This document shows positions 1 to 12,454 of a stretch of DNA of 64,000 nucleotides, in pieces. Under the pieces are notes generated by a model. That model was not told the DNA's origin and made no database searches. It saw nothing but the letters and a program-made list of their open reading frames with translations. Position 1 is the stretch's first letter; the number at the start of each line of letters is the position of its first letter. This stretch comes from Planococcus citri (lineage: Eukaryota; Arthropoda; Insecta; Hemiptera; Pseudococcidae): assembly GCF_950023065.1 (NCBI RefSeq), contig NC_088681.1, positions 8,928,001 to 8,992,000 of the forward strand, in the 5' to 3' direction. A program made the position numbers and the translations under genes.

Positions 1-1736
1 TGATTCGTATCAGTGACTCGTTCGTTAACCAATCGATTCATTATTTAATTTTTGGCGAAGCATTCGCGAACGAATTGAATATTTTTAATGAATCATTCGC
101 GAACGAATTGATTCATATTAGTGACTCGTTCGTGAACGAATCGATTCATTTAATTAATTTTTGGTGCATCATACGCAAAGGAATTGAATAATATTTAGTA
201 AATCATTCGCGAACGAATTGAATAGTTCTTGGCAAATCATTCGCGAACGAATGGATTTGTTTAAGTGACTCGTTCGTGAACGAATCGAATCATTTAATTA
301 ATTTTCAGTGAATCTTTTGCGAATGAATTGAATAATGTTTACTGAATCGTTCGCGAACGAATCGATGTGTACAAGTGACTCATTCGTGAACGAATCGATT
401 CATTTACCTGATTTTTGGCAAATCATTCACAAACGAATTGAATAATTCTTGGTGAATCATTCGCGAACGAATTGATTCGTATAAGTGACTCGTTCGTTAA
501 CCAATCGATTCATTATTTAATTTTTGGCGAAGCATTCGCGAACGAATTGAATATTTTTAATGAATCATTCGCGAACGAATTGATTCATATTGGTGACTCG
601 TTCGTGAACGAATCCATTCATTTAATTAATTTTTGGTGCATCATAGGCAAAGGAATTGAATAATTTTTAGTGAATCATTCGCGAACGAATTGAATGGTTT
701 TTGGCAAATCATTCGCGAACGAATGGATTTGTATTAGTGACTCGTTCGTGAACGAATCGATTCATTTAATTAATTTTCAGTGAATCATTCACGAACGAAT
801 TGAATAATGTTTACTGAATCGTTCGCGAACGAATCGATGTGTACAAGTGACTCATTCGTGAACGAATTGAATAATTTTTCAATGAATCATTCGCGAACGA
901 ATTGAATAATTTTCGGTGACTCATTCGCGAACGTATCGATTTGTATTAGTGACGCGTTCGCAAACGAATCGATTTGTTTAAGTGACTCGTTCGTGAACGA
1001 ATTAATTCATTATTTAATTTTTGGTGAATCATTCATGAACGAATGGAGTAATTTTTAATGAATTATTCGCGAACTAATTGAATAATTTTTGGTGAATCAT
1101 TCGCGAACGAGTTGATTCGTATAAGTTACTCGTTCGTGAACCAATCGATTCATTATTTAATTTTTGGCGAGTCATTCGCGAACGAATTGAATGATTTTTA
1201 GTGAATCGTTCGCGAACGAATTGAATATTTTTAATGAATCTTTCGCGAACGAGTCGATTTGTATAAGTTACTCATTCGTGAACAAATCGATTCATTTATT
1301 CAATTTTTGGTGAATCATTCGCGAACGAATTGATCAATTTTTATTGAATCATTCGCGAATGAATTGAATATTTTTTGGCGAATCATTCGCGAACGAATTG
1401 AATAATTTTTAGTGAATCGTTCGCGAACGAATTGAATATTTTTTGGCAAATCATTCGCGAACGAATCGATTTGTATAAGTGAGTCGTTTGTGAACGAATC
1501 GGTTCATTTATCTAATTTTTGGTGAATCATTCACGAATGAATTAATTTTTAGTGGATCATTCGCGAACTAATCCATTTGTATAAGCGACTCGCTCGTGAA
1601 CGAATCGGTTCATTTATCTAATTTTTAGAGAATCATTCACGAATGAATTGAATAATTTTTAGTGAATCATTTGCGAACGAATTGATTCGTATAAGTGACT
1701 TGTTCGTGAACGAATCGATTTATTTTATTAATTTTC
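1..1736. repeat. Satellite array with TTCGCGAA dyad core, 472-bp higher-order period
   Basis: Dozens of copies of a roughly 34-bp unit, ATTCGCGAACGAATTGAATA followed by ATTTTTRGTGA, alternate with a variant whose core is TTCGTGAACGAA. The core TTCGCGAA is self-complementary, and where it is preceded by TCG it extends to the 16-bp palindrome TTCGTTCGCGAACGAA (for example near 348-363). The stretch beginning at base 1 recurs almost unchanged at 473 and in part at 1111, so the basic units are arranged in a higher-order block of 472 bp. The array runs off the left edge of the window. The short open frame at about 472-663 is only this repeat in translation. I see no gene here. Confidence 0.93.
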
Positions 1737-1740
1737 AGTA
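1737..1740. repeat. Target-site duplication, left copy (AGTA)
   Basis: This AGTA lies immediately before the TGTTATGG end of the solo LTR. The matching copy is at 3192-3195. Confidence 0.8.
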
Positions 1741-2256
1741 TGTTATGGGAAGGATTGCCCTACATACTCTACTAGTATTTCGTATCAGTCTTTCTTAGGA
1801 AAATACGTCGAAATACTGGTACACATTTATATGTACCACAAAGTACATTCTTTTTCCTCCCCTATGCTGGAAGCTGCGGTAATGTGTTAACTGCTAGTCT
1901 AGGTGTACGATCATTCATAAAAAAATCGTCTTGCATTTAATTCACCCACACAATGACACACGCAATGATGCGTGTGTATATAGTAAGGGAAGTGTCAATC
2001 ACTCACCTGTCATGTTCAATTAAATGCGAGGGTGGAGTTAATTCTCCCCCATATAGACGCATTTCATATGTATCTTATAGAGGGGATAGGGTTAAAACGT
2101 CACTCATACACACACATATTCACAGACGACTGTCTGTGTATATTTTCTTCATTAGTGTGATGCAAATGAATCGGTCATGTCTGGTTTGATAGGCTGCGCA
2201 TCGCGCATAAAGGGTTGGGCCTGTTCCTCAGTGCACCCTGTCTACATCCCTTATAC

Positions 2257-2263
2257 TATAAAA
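2257..2263 (+). promoter_or_regulatory. TATA box inside the solo LTR
   Basis: TATAAAA, with TCAGTGCACC about 25 bases upstream and G/C-richer sequence downstream. It is probably the retrotransposon promoter retained in the solo LTR. It could still drive transcription rightward toward the host exon at 5055, but nothing in the sequence shows that it does. Confidence 0.5.
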
Positions 2264-2973
2264 AGCAATGCACAGGCATTGCTAGCTTGTTCTATTACTT
2301 TGACAGTTCGCGACAGTTGGTTTTAGTTCCGCATAGATGAGATGGTTTCGGCCAGCTCATCTGATTATGATCGCATGAGCTCTTCCAGCTCATGTCATCG
2401 CATTTATGTTTGTACCACTTTCGGCGTGGAAATTTGTATGTCATTAACGTAATTGATTAAATCCGTTACCGTTGACCTTATCGAGGTGATTCGCGCAGTT
2501 CCGGACAAACGCGAATTATCTGTCTAAATAACTCGAAAATCTCTAATAATAACTCTAAAAACAGTGCTAAAAATAACTCTAATAACGACTCTAAAATCAG
2601 GTATCAATGATACTTTCTTACATATTCTCAAACCCACGACCTGTCTGTCACTCCTGGGAGGGTGGGACAGGAATGTCCACGGTGATGCGTCTTTTCGTGA
2701 ATGAAAACTTAGGACATAAGGGCCTTTTCCGAATGAATATTTCTCATAACGTAAAAATATTAATTAGTGTCGAATTGTAACGTTGTCGAATTTTACCTAA
2801 TATAAATATTTTTACAACTAAGAGTGGAGAAACTCGCGTCGGGTGTTTAATAATTCTAATAGTGAAAACCCACCTATTGTCTATCTATTTAAACATATAC
2901 GAGCATATACTCGTACCTGTATGTAGATTATAGTAGGTGTACAGAAATGTCTCTAGTACTTGAGCTATTTTGT

Positions 2974-2979
2974 AATAAA
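2974..2979 (+). terminator. AATAAA polyadenylation signal in the solo LTR
   Basis: AATAAA lies about 710 bases downstream of the LTR TATA box, as expected for the R region of a plus-strand LTR. It is supported only by the motif and its position. Confidence 0.4.
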
Positions 2980-3191
2980 ATATCATTGAAAGGCGTTAAG
3001 TGTGTTTTTGTTCTAAATAGTATCAGGAAATATTGATATAGAGAAGTGAATGACACGATCTCTCCCACATTGAGCTAGTCTGGGATGAAGGTAAATATTC
3101 CCCACGTAAGGAATGTTTCTAGTCGCAATCACGTAGAGGAAACTTCGAACCCTTCCTCGCTAACCCAGTCTTTCTCTACCTCTTTATATCA

Positions 3192-3252
3192 AGTAAATCA
3201 TTCACGAACGAATTGAATAATCGTTATCGAATCGTTCGCGAACGAATCGATG
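3192..3252. repeat. Right-hand remnant of the satellite
   Basis: After the solo LTR the satellite resumes with AGTAAATCATTCACGAACGA and one further unit containing TCGTTCGCGAACGAATCGAT, then ends near 3252. These units show that the LTR landed inside the array, not at its edge. Confidence 0.85.
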
Positions 3253-5010
3253 GTGACCCGTAAAAATCATCTAAAAATGGAGAACCGACTCCATTTTTTG
3301 TTCCAATTCACAAGGAGATGGGTATTTTTTCATATTTACGGCAAACTGGTTAGGCAATTTTAATAACACATACGCATTCCAGTCATTTTTTTGAAGGCAG
3401 ACAAAGCCAACACCAAGACGTGAGTTTTTTTAATCGTAGAATTAGAGAGGAAGAGTTGACGCTAGTGGTACTTAGACCTCTGAAACTATCAGATAAGAAT
3501 TTCACCCCCCCTCCTCCCTTCATTTCGACTCACCTTCTTTTTTCCAGTTTTTATGATTTGATAAAAATTCAAAGTTTGGAATTTTTTAATGAAAAAAAAT
3601 CAGAATTTTATTAAAATGGCATACAAGGCTGAAATTTGGTTTATATCCTATTTTTGACCTCCCAACTCGATTGGAAACTATTTCGGAGACGTTCTGAAGC
3701 CTTCAAGAGCTTTTAAGATTTTTCAGTTTTTCGAAAAAATAATCGTAATTGCAATCAAAATTAAATTCATCGTCTGTAAACTCGAATATACCCCGTCTTT
3801 GTAACTCTTTCGATTGATTTTAGTGCATATTTCAAAAATCTGTTTTTGCTGCTGGGCTGGTTCAAATTCAAAATTTTATGTTTACTCTCAATCATGACCA
3901 AAATGAATCAATATTTCTACTAAATCGTAATTTTTCTTACTTCAATCTCCCAACTTCATCAACCGTATTTGAGGCGAATTCACACCTTCTTTGCAAAATA
4001 TACCTATATATTTCAGGCAAAACTCCTCCAAACTTTCAATTACCTACTCGTATAATAAAACCATAACTAAAATAAACTTAAAAATTCACACACATTTTCA
4101 TCCGAGGAATTAATTCGCCGCCGAGGCTAAAATAAACATCTGAGCTCGAGCGCAATTTACCAAACTACCCACTAAAAATAAACTATAGAAATAAAACAAC
4201 ACACCAACGCTAAACAGGAGTCAAGATTAAAAAGCGTGAAATCAAATGAGCCACAAAACAGCCAACAGTGCTAGTGCTGGGTGACTACTACGGTATGAAA
4301 CGCGACGACGAGGTCGCAACAGAGGTATTCGTGCTAAGCCTTCGATTCAATTACAGCAACAGTTTGTCTATTCGTCGTCAGCAAACATCAAATTGTACTC
4401 GTATACCTCTCGATGCACGATTCAACAATCCATAACCAATTACCCAAATACCTACTCGTAGTAGGTAGGTAGATGTTCAAAGTATCCAGACCACCATAAT
4501 TATGCTTCGTAGGCGATTCTTTAATTTCATCGTGAGCCTATCACCACACTATACAAAAAGGGCAAAAATCCTACATCCGAAACAGCCCCCTTCCCCCCTA
4601 AATGAAAAAGATCACAATTTTTCTCATCTTTTTTCCTTCAAGAATTCCATCAAGGAAACTCTCAGGATGTGAGATCAACTTGGTGAAACCGATACGCAGG
4701 TTGAAAAATAAAAATGTCCGAAAGAAGTAAAAATACATAATACGTAGTATAAGGGGATACATACTACACTAGGTACTCGTACGTGTACATATAAACGTAC
4801 AACAGGATGCATATACAACGCCATCGTCCTCTTCTACCCCCTCGCCAATGGCACCAGCGACGAAACGGCACGCCAGCCTTATAAAACCTACCCCAAAAAA
4901 CGAGGCGAGGCGGGCACCAATGAACGTCGCCATCAAGGGGAGAAGATTTTCATCACCGGAGCACCACCGTATCGCGTACACTCTGGTCGTTTACAATTTT
5001 CTCTCGTTTC
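3253..5010. other. Non-coding; degenerate foldback remnant at about 3330-3740
   Basis: There is no supportable gene. Bases 3330-3412 (CATATTTACGGCAAACTGGT and following) closely match 40436-40515, so they are two copies of one dispersed repeat. Bases 3620-3730 resemble the inner part of the foldback arms found at 23.9 and 50.1 kb (GCTGAAATTTGG, then a TATCC/TATTTTTGACC block, then AAGCCTTCAAGAGC), but are decayed. A small hairpin, AAAATGGAG...CTCCATTTTT, lies at about 3275-3302. From about 4760 the G+C content rises towards the exon at 5055, as expected for a promoter and 5' untranslated region. Confidence 0.6.
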
Positions 5011-5017
5011 TTCAGTC
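4880..5017 (+). promoter_or_regulatory. Possible core promoter of the gene starting at 5055
   Basis: A TATAAAA at 4880-4886 and, further down, an arthropod-type initiator TCAGTC at 5012-5017 lie in a locally G/C-richer stretch upstream of the first coding exon. The two are about 130 bases apart, too far to form one TATA-Inr pair, so at most one is used. The assignment rests on motif and position only. Confidence 0.25.
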
Positions 5018-5054
5018 TCGGTCCGAATGTCGACGCGTAAAGGCCTACTGGGTC

Positions 5055-5205
5055 ATGGGTATTCTCCAAATGCCCGGCTTCATTTCGAATTATAACGCGC
5101 GTGAAAATATTGCGAATACGACAATGGCTTCTTCTTCAGCGACTACGAGTAAACGTGCTAATTCTCATATTCCTCCTCCTTCGAATTTAGCCCATGCCGG
5201 AGAAG
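5055..5205 (+). CDS. First coding exon of an unidentified host gene
   Basis: The open frame from ATG at 5055 to a strong donor GAAG|GTGAGC at 5205/5206 encodes about 50 residues beginning MGILQMPGF and rich in Ser, Thr, Asn and Pro (MASSSATTSKRANSH, then IPPPSNLAHAGE). There is no signal peptide, membrane segment or catalytic motif; it looks like a flexible N-terminus. It ends in phase 1, which matches the microexon at 22464 and, if that is skipped, the exon at 54697. The frame stays open upstream to another ATG at 4848 in a good context (CCAATGG), giving up to 69 extra residues. I chose 5055 because the upstream part looks like promoter and leader. The gene is not recognised. The exon call rests on the donor, the composition change and the phase match. 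Confidence 0.5.
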
Positions 5206-7023
5206 GTGAGCGACATTATTTTTATTCCACATTTTCGTAATATTATCTAAGGCACTTGTTGATTTTTTTTTCATCGCTTAATGGGCTAAAAAAATAATTT
5301 TATTGTGAGTCTTTAGTTTAGAAATATTTTGCAATCATTTTAGAATGTTTTTTTTCATTTTTTTCCTATATTCAAGCTCCCTGAATATTCCCAAAACTCA
5401 AAAAAAAAAATCACCCAACTTCTTACTAAAATCCAATTAAAAATTCTCAACTTGTAATTTCAATAAAAGATTAGCTACCCAAGTTTGGAAAATTTTTCCA
5501 TCAATTTTCGAACAAAAAAAAAGTAAAAAAAAAAACATGAACACGAATACAAAGTCACTCAACTCGCTATAGGTACCTTTGATCCTTGAAAAAACTTTGA
5601 ATTTTCCAGTTTAAATCTCTTTTAGTAAAATTATAAAAGATTTTAGACATAACCGCAAAAAGCTAATACGGATTTTACTCCACGCTACCTTTAGTAAAAA
5701 ATAATCTTTATCGTTACAGCTCCGTTTATAGCTCGTGATAAAATTTTGGTAAAAAAAAAATCTCCATAAAAGTGTAAAATTTTCGGCTCCGTTGTAGAAT
5801 TAAAAGTTGCCTTTGCGTAGCCAAAATTACATTTACTTTACGTAGGTAAGTAATTTCGCTGTCGAATTAAAATATTTCTTTTTCAAGGCCACCAATTTTC
5901 ATCGTATAACTTTATAAAGACATCCCTCTCATCGTTCGAAAATGGAAAACGACAATTCGTCGTGAGTAGGTAAAATATAATTTTATGAAATTTTATCTGT
6001 GTAGGACTCGCCTTTTTTTTTTTTTTTTGTCAGCTCATGCAGACTTATCATTTGTAAAGGGGTTCGAGCAGAAGAAACAAATTTCCGTTATATTAACTTG
6101 AAAATGAATTTTTTTTTGGATACTTTTTAATATTTGGTACTATGTCGAAAAAACAATACTTTTATCAAAATGATAGCGTGGGTATAAAATAAAAAAGCAA
6201 CGAGGGTGGAGATAAACGAGCTGGACGACTCGTCTGGTACACTTATCAACGATTTTTCTCACATTTAACTGATATATATGGGTAGAGAAAATATGATACA
6301 GACGAGTGGATTTCTATTCGTATTTACCTTTCGACTTTACGCGAATCCATTGCTCTTATTCATTGAGTACGTACATATGTAGAGTGATTGACAATGAAAA
6401 CTCTTCGATATCGAACTACTGACCCTCATTTGAGCGAATCATTTCATGTATCGATAATGCATTACGGTATTATTAATGTGTATTTACACTGAGAAAAATT
6501 TTCAAAATGCTCTTGAAAAAAATAAATATCGTATGGCCATCGAATCTCAATACCCACGATTACACATATAAAATGGTACGAAACTGTAAAGTACGAGTAC
6601 GTTGCTGCCCACACGACAGCTGATTTTCAAGTTTTTTCACATACTTACGATGTGGATGAAATTTATATGGAATTTATTCGATAAGAGGGAGATATGTACC
6701 TTTGAATTTTTTTTCGATCGAAATTAAATTTTTTTTGAACAAAAAATTGAAGCGGTGAAAATACGAGTAGGCTTGAAAATAATTCTTATGTTAGGTAGGT
6801 ACTGATAATAAAAGCCTAAAAAGATGAAAGAAATTGAAAAATGCTTATTGTTTCCTTTTTTTAGAAGGGAAGAGGGAAAATAGGGAACAATTTTCAGCTA
6901 CTTGCATATTATTTGGACTAGAGATGCTGTGAATGATTTTTATCAAACTTTGAAAGAATCTATAAAAGATCAGAATTCATGAGTTTTCGGATCATGAATC
7001 ATAATGCATCGTATAAAAAATTG
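5206..7023. other. AT-rich putative intron; nothing recognisable
   Basis: Long A and T runs, including a T run at about 6010-6030, with scattered GTAGGTA words. I see no gene, RNA or repeat with clear ends. Confidence 0.5.
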
Positions 7024-7105
7024 AATGTCCGATGTAAGCATTTCATTGAACTAATACTACGTTTAATGTCCGATGTAAGCATTTCATTGAACTAATACTA
7101 CGTTT
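7024..7105. repeat. 41-bp tandem duplication
   Basis: The 41-bp block that starts AATGTCCGATGTAAGCATTT is present twice head to tail (7024-7064 and 7065-7105), apparently without a difference. It is a recent local duplication or a two-allele tandem repeat. Confidence 0.9.
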
Positions 7106-8440
7106 ATGATCCTTCGAAATATTGGGCATTTTTGATCAGAATAATAACCACAGAATTGGTCTTTCAGGGATCCATGATTTTGTTTGAATCTTTTCCCTTC
7201 TCATTCCATGTCTTATGTTTTTTTACATACTTAGTGTCCCTGACTTCTCATGAAATCATAAAAAACAATAATTTGGTCTGTTTAACACGAAACCCAAATT
7301 ATTGACTTATGTTTTCAATTTTTCTGGCCCAAACTCTAGGCAACTAGAAATAGCTTGATGAACCATCTTAGGAGACATTTTATAAATTGTCGAAAAAAAG
7401 ATTGCCAAAGATATCCGAACCGAAGGTAAAATTGCACCTAATCCAATCATATTGGACCTTATTAGTTGAACAAGGAACAAGGTGTCGAATAGTTCATAGA
7501 AAATTGAATTTCCTTGGATTTTTTCGGTTCTTTAGATCAATTTTCCCAATTCTTCAGTTGTTCTTTTAAATATCAACTACACACAAAATAGTACAAGAGG
7601 AAGGGGGGAATCAAATTTTTTCAAACGTCCTCAGCAACGAATTTACCCAATTGAATAGGATTATTTAATTTCAAAAATTGATATGTCAATAAATTTGAAG
7701 TAAATGCAGTTAGGTACTTACTTATACTCTGGGGGTTTCCAGATCTTGAGACGAACTAAGAGTGAGTACGTTTAAATGCCCACAAGAGTTCAAAAATTAT
7801 CATTTCAGTCATTTCAAACTCCCTCTTTTGACTTCATCTTCAAACTCAACCCCCCCCCTTCCACTCTAAAAAAAAACACAAAAAACCATCTCCACAGATC
7901 ACGTACCCACTTCTGAACTCGTGAAACTCATTTTCAAGGTACGTCTAATAAAATTTCTACGTGAAAAAGCAAGACTTCAGCATCACTTCGACAGCACTTT
8001 TGGCAAAACAATTTTTAAACACTTTTGGAATTTCATTTCTTAAGGAGAGAGAAGTCAAAAATTTCAATTTAGATTTTTGGTTTTTCCAACGTCTTCAAAT
8101 ATTTTTCAAGATTTTCGATGTCTGACTGAAAAAAAAAATAGGATATTTTAATAAAAAGCAAGACAAATACAGGATTGTTTAACATCGTACCTAAACCTAT
8201 TTGAATTCATACACATGGAAAAAAGCTCAAAAAAGCCAAAAATTTTTTGATTTGTCATTTTTCTTTTGTAAAAAAATTTAAATGGCGGTGAGCTGTGGAT
8301 AAGGCAAGTGCAGTGGGGGGGAGGGGGTTCAAAGCATGCAAACATTCAAACAATCAGAACTTTATACATTTTGTTGCTAGGTACATTGAATGTTTCAAAA
8401 CTAAAAGTTTTGTGAGTTGACATGCTAAAAAAATGGTTTG
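7106..8440. other. Putative intron; no feature
   Basis: AT-rich sequence with small open frames (7387-7569 and 8148-8345) that have no start context, homology or composition signal. Left as non-coding. Confidence 0.5.
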
Positions 8441-9985
8441 TAATTTGCCCAAATTACCCGTATTTACCCGAATTACTCGTAATTTACCAAAAAACATCAA
8501 AAAATGTCACTAAAAATTACAGGTAGTTTACCAAAAAATTACCATCAATTTACCACAAAATTGCCAGTAGACAGTAGGTAGTTAATTTAACAAAAAATTA
8601 CCAAAAATTTACCAAAAAAATACAGTAGGTCAATCACCAAAAGATAACCTCTAAATAATTCATCAAAATATCATCAGAAAATTTACAAAAAAATACCAGT
8701 AGATACTTTACCTGAAAATTACCAGTAATTCACCTGACAATTACCAGTAATTTACCTGAAAATTTCCAGTAATTTATCTGACAATTTACAGTAATTTACC
8801 TGAAAATTTCCAGTAATTTACCTGACAATTACCAGTAATTTGCCTGAAAATTTCCAGTAATTTACCTGAAAATTTCCAGTAATTTACCTGAAAATTTCCA
8901 GTAATTAACCTGAAAATTAACAGTAATTTGCCTGAAAATTACCGGTAATTTACCTGAAAATTACCAGTAATTTACCAGAAAATTACCAGTAATTTACCAG
9001 AAAATTACCAGTAATTTACCAGAAAATTACCAGTAATTCACCTGAAAATTACCAGTAATTTACCTGAAATTACCAGTAATTTACCTGAAAATTACCAGTA
9101 AGTTACCTGAAAATTACCTGTAATTTACCTGAAAATTACCAGCAATTTACCTAAAAAATTACCAGCAATTTACCTGAAAATTACCGGTAATTTACCTGAA
9201 AATTACCAGTAATTTACCAGAAAATTACCAGTAATTTACCAGAAAATTACCAGTAATTTACCAGAAAATTACCAGTAATTTACCAGAAAATTACCAGTAA
9301 TTCAACTGAAAATTACCAGTAATTTACCTGAAATTACCAGTAATTTACCTGAAAATTACCAGTAAGTTACCTGAAAATTACCTGTAATTTACCTGAAAAT
9401 TACCAGCAATTTACCTAAAAAATTACCAGCAATTTACCTGAAAATTACCAGTAATTTAGTAATTTACTTAGTAATTTACCTAAAATTTGCCCCTAATTTA
9501 CCAAAAATTTACCAGAAATTTACCTGACAATTACCAGTAATTGACCTGAAAATTACCAATAATTTACCTAAAAATTACCAGTAATCAACCTGAAAATTAC
9601 CAGTAATTTACATGAAGATTACCCGTAATTTATCTCAAAATAACCAGCAATTTACATGGAATTTATCAGTAATTGACCTGAAAATTATCAATAGTTTACC
9701 AAAAAATTACCAGTCGGTAATTCACTAAAAGATAATCTTTAGATAATTTTACCAAAATATTACCAGAAAATTTATCAAAAAATACCAATACTTTACCTAA
9801 AAATTATCAAATCAAATCAAATCAACTTTATTTTTTGCAATAGGCAGCATTGCTGCATTTACAAAATCGAATTTCAGCAATTTACCTAAAAATTACCGGT
9901 AACTTACCTGAAAATTACCAGTAATTCACCTAGGAATTACATGTAATTTACCTGAAAATTGACAATTACCATTACCCCCTCCCTT
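8441..9985 (-). repeat. Minisatellite array, about 22-bp unit (AATTTACCTGAAAATTACCAGT)
   Basis: About 1.5 kb of tandem copies of AATTTACCTGAAAATTACCAGT, degenerate at both edges and regular from about 8700 to 9650. A longer block (about 8930-9180) is repeated at about 9180-9440 with the same variant order, so there is a higher-order unit of about 250 bp. The reverse complement forms a second array at 18515-19705. Non-coding. Confidence 0.93.
9807..9878 (-). mobile_element. 3' tail of a non-LTR retrotransposon inside the minisatellite
   Basis: About 70 bases with no resemblance to the array interrupt it. On the minus strand they read GCAGCAATGCTGCC...AATAAAGTTGATTTGATTTGAT, a small stem-loop, then an AATAAA-type box and a short TTGAT-type tail repeat. 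This is how many 5'-truncated insect non-LTR elements end (family knowledge). Too little remains for a clade, and no target-site duplication can be resolved within the repetitive target. Confidence 0.55.
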
Positions 9986-12454
9986 CCCAAAAAAACCAGC
10001 AATATAGCAAAAATGTGGGTAGAAAAATCTGTACCTATTTTTTTCTTAAAATAATTTATAAAATGTCAGAAAGTCACGATTGTGACTTTGTCATTTTAGC
10101 AATTCATTATTTTTTTTTTCAAATTCTCAAAAGTCAGGCTTGATGATGTAAACGTTTACTTTGGCGTAACATTGACGAGTCAAAAACTTGGTAACTCTTC
10201 AACGTTTTTAATAGTCCAACATGATGCGAAGAATTTATCACAATTTTAATTTTAGAGATCTTCTTGAAAGTCGGACAGTTTCATTTTTTCGATTGTTTCA
10301 ACTCTAAAGAGGAGGATTAAAATATAACTTTGAATTTTTCTCTGAAATTTATCCATTGAACTTCGTGTGTAGTTAAGTTGAAGATTTAGAAAGAGACAGA
10401 CTACGGAGTCTAAAATTTTCAGCCATCATTTCTATACAGTTACCTACTTTCAGGTAAAAATATTCTTTGCGAAAAAATTGTCATGCACAACCTCTCAATA
10501 TTCTATATTTCATTTTATTTTTTCTCGAAAGGGATAATAATAAGGTTTTTCATGATGTGATCTGAATTTCCATAGCGTTCACAATATTTTCAATCTTTCA
10601 GCTTCAACTCGCCAATTAAAGCATTTCAAAACGTACACATGCAAACAGCACAAACGAAACAAAAAAAAGGGCAAATGACACAGCAGTTTCAGTTTTTTTC
10701 TACGCTAAAATTGTTGCTCGACTACAAAAAAAACATACACACAGGAGCAGAAGTGAGAGCAGGGCTAGAATTTAAATGATATCCGGAGCACTTCTGCTGA
10801 CTATTACGAGGTTAATGTACTTCTGCAGCATCGTCTCGTACATCAGGTCACTCATGCACTTACCTACCTGTTCTTTTGCTCTTTTTTTTTCGCCATTTAC
10901 CTCGTCGTCGTACATCTTTTACTCACTATAATGTTGAAAACCTTTATAAGTATTTCCCTTTCGTAGTACATACAAAACATAGCATCGTCTCCTCGTTTGG
11001 ATGGTCTTTCATGCGAATATTTCGTTAAATTTAAAACCTCTTTTTCTTCGCATATAACAAACTACATAGGTACGCTAATTCATCAAGTTTTTTTTTTCTA
11101 TCTTCTCGCAAATGAAAGACAAAAGATACACTTGTATCAGGCACTCGTATATAGGTATGTTCAATTTACACCAAATTATGAACACGTGTGTGGATGCCAC
11201 ATACATATCATACGTGCGTATACGAGGTAAATAATAAATATAGTGGACAAAAATAATAGCTCCATTATTCGTGGTTTTACTATAATTATTTCGAGCGAGT
11301 AATATGCATTCGCGACACATGCGAGCATAAATTATTAATCGATAAAATATGACATAGGCTTTCGTAATTATACGTGTATGATTTTTCTCGTATTCGTAGA
11401 TACCTATTCGTATGTATAGCATCACGAATAATTTTCAACAAAAGGGTATAAAATCCTATTATCGAGTTTAAACCTCTTTCACCTATTATTTCAAAACACT
11501 AACACCGAGCTTAGGGCATAACGTAAAATAACGTCCTCGAATGCTGGGGCATCTGCGAAATCAGGATATAGTCAATTATCGAATACAATTTATAAAATCC
11601 TGCACTACCTTATACCTGGTACAGGTAGGTAAGTATAATGAGCGAGCAAATTCTCGAGGCAGAAAAAAATTACGTTATGTATAATAAGACAATATGAATT
11701 CAATACCATTCTTTGGTCTCGGTTTCTTCGTAATTTCCCAAAGGTATAAACATCACAATATTTACCTTTGCGTTACCTATACGACCTGTACAGTGTACAC
11801 TGTACACGGTTGGTTGCAGTATGCCTCAGCAATGCTGCTTTTAAACCACTGATACGAATTTCTTCTTATCGAAAAGAATTAATTTCAGATTTCGTTACAC
11901 AGCTTCTCAGTCTTCGTCGTCGAAATGGGCTCAAGGTATTCGTCGCGTGTGTTCGTATACGAATGATGACATTTTCAAAGGCTAAACATTACACCTTCCG
12001 ACGAGAAACTTTGTGGTAGAATTTGGATACTCGTGTCGAGTATTTATCACAGTAGGTGCGATCTGATTTAAGAAATTTTAAAACCACTTTAAAATCGAAA
12101 CTTGTAGGTATATATGAAAATTGTTTCGCCAAAAAACACACGTGCCCGTAATTCGCGTAGGTACCTTATTGGAAATACGACGATTTGCATGGGCGTAAGT
12201 GATCGAAAACGCCGTCGCACGTTTTAATAAACAAATACATCAAAATAAAAGTACACATATTGAACCTTTCTTCTTCTTCTTCTTCACTTAATAACACATT
12301 GCTGAATCGAAAATCAACTCGAAAGCTTCGTCGAGAAACTCGTTCCATTAATACGCATTATTTTTCATCGTGACTACGTACAGAAGTAGAAATTAGACTG
12401 GTAAATATTAGTAAGGGTACCATGTCGGTCTATCGTTTCAAAATCGCAAAAGAG
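9986..12454. other. Putative intron; no supportable gene
   Basis: AT-rich, with some islands of higher complexity (about 10740-10960, 11500-12020, 12160-12350). The open frames at 11075-11425 (minus) and 11768-12019 (plus) are within chance length and lack splice or start evidence. A palindromic TGTACAGTGTACACTGTACA lies at about 11787-11806. Confidence 0.45.

Larger units (their letters stand above)
1741..3191 (+). mobile_element. Solo LTR (1451 bp) inserted in the satellite
   Basis: The satellite is interrupted exactly at 1741 and resumes at 3192. The insert begins TGTTATGGGA and ends TTTATATCA, the TG...CA ends of a long terminal repeat, and is flanked by the 4-bp direct repeat AGTA at 1737-1740 and 3192-3195. 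Removing the insert and one AGTA restores a normal satellite unit. Inside are a TATA box (TATAAAA, 2257-2263) about 25 bases after TCAGTGCACC, and an AATAAA at 2974-2979, which fits a plus-strand U3-R-U5 order. There is no coding sequence. A 4-bp duplication fits Ty3/gypsy-type integrases (family knowledge). The simplest reading is a solo LTR left by LTR-LTR recombination. The short open frame at 1953-2189 lies in the LTR and is not a gene. Confidence 0.85.

Noticed and set aside
3275..3303. Hairpin AAAATGGAG...CTCCATTTTTT resembling an intrinsic terminator
   Set aside because: Rho-independent terminators are bacterial. In this context it is a chance or repeat-edge hairpin.
4769..4981. Minus-strand 70-codon frame opposite the first exon
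   Set aside because: Shadow of the G/C-richer promoter/leader region; no independent support.
8441..9985. CRISPR-like regular repeat spacing
   Set aside because: Units are contiguous, with no unique spacers, and the DNA is clearly eukaryotic; it is a minisatellite.
11889..11935. Possible 47-nt exon beginning ATTTCGTTACACAG
   Set aside because: Phase 1 in but phase 0 out, so it would break the frame with the 22464 microexon; the acceptor and donor are unremarkable.
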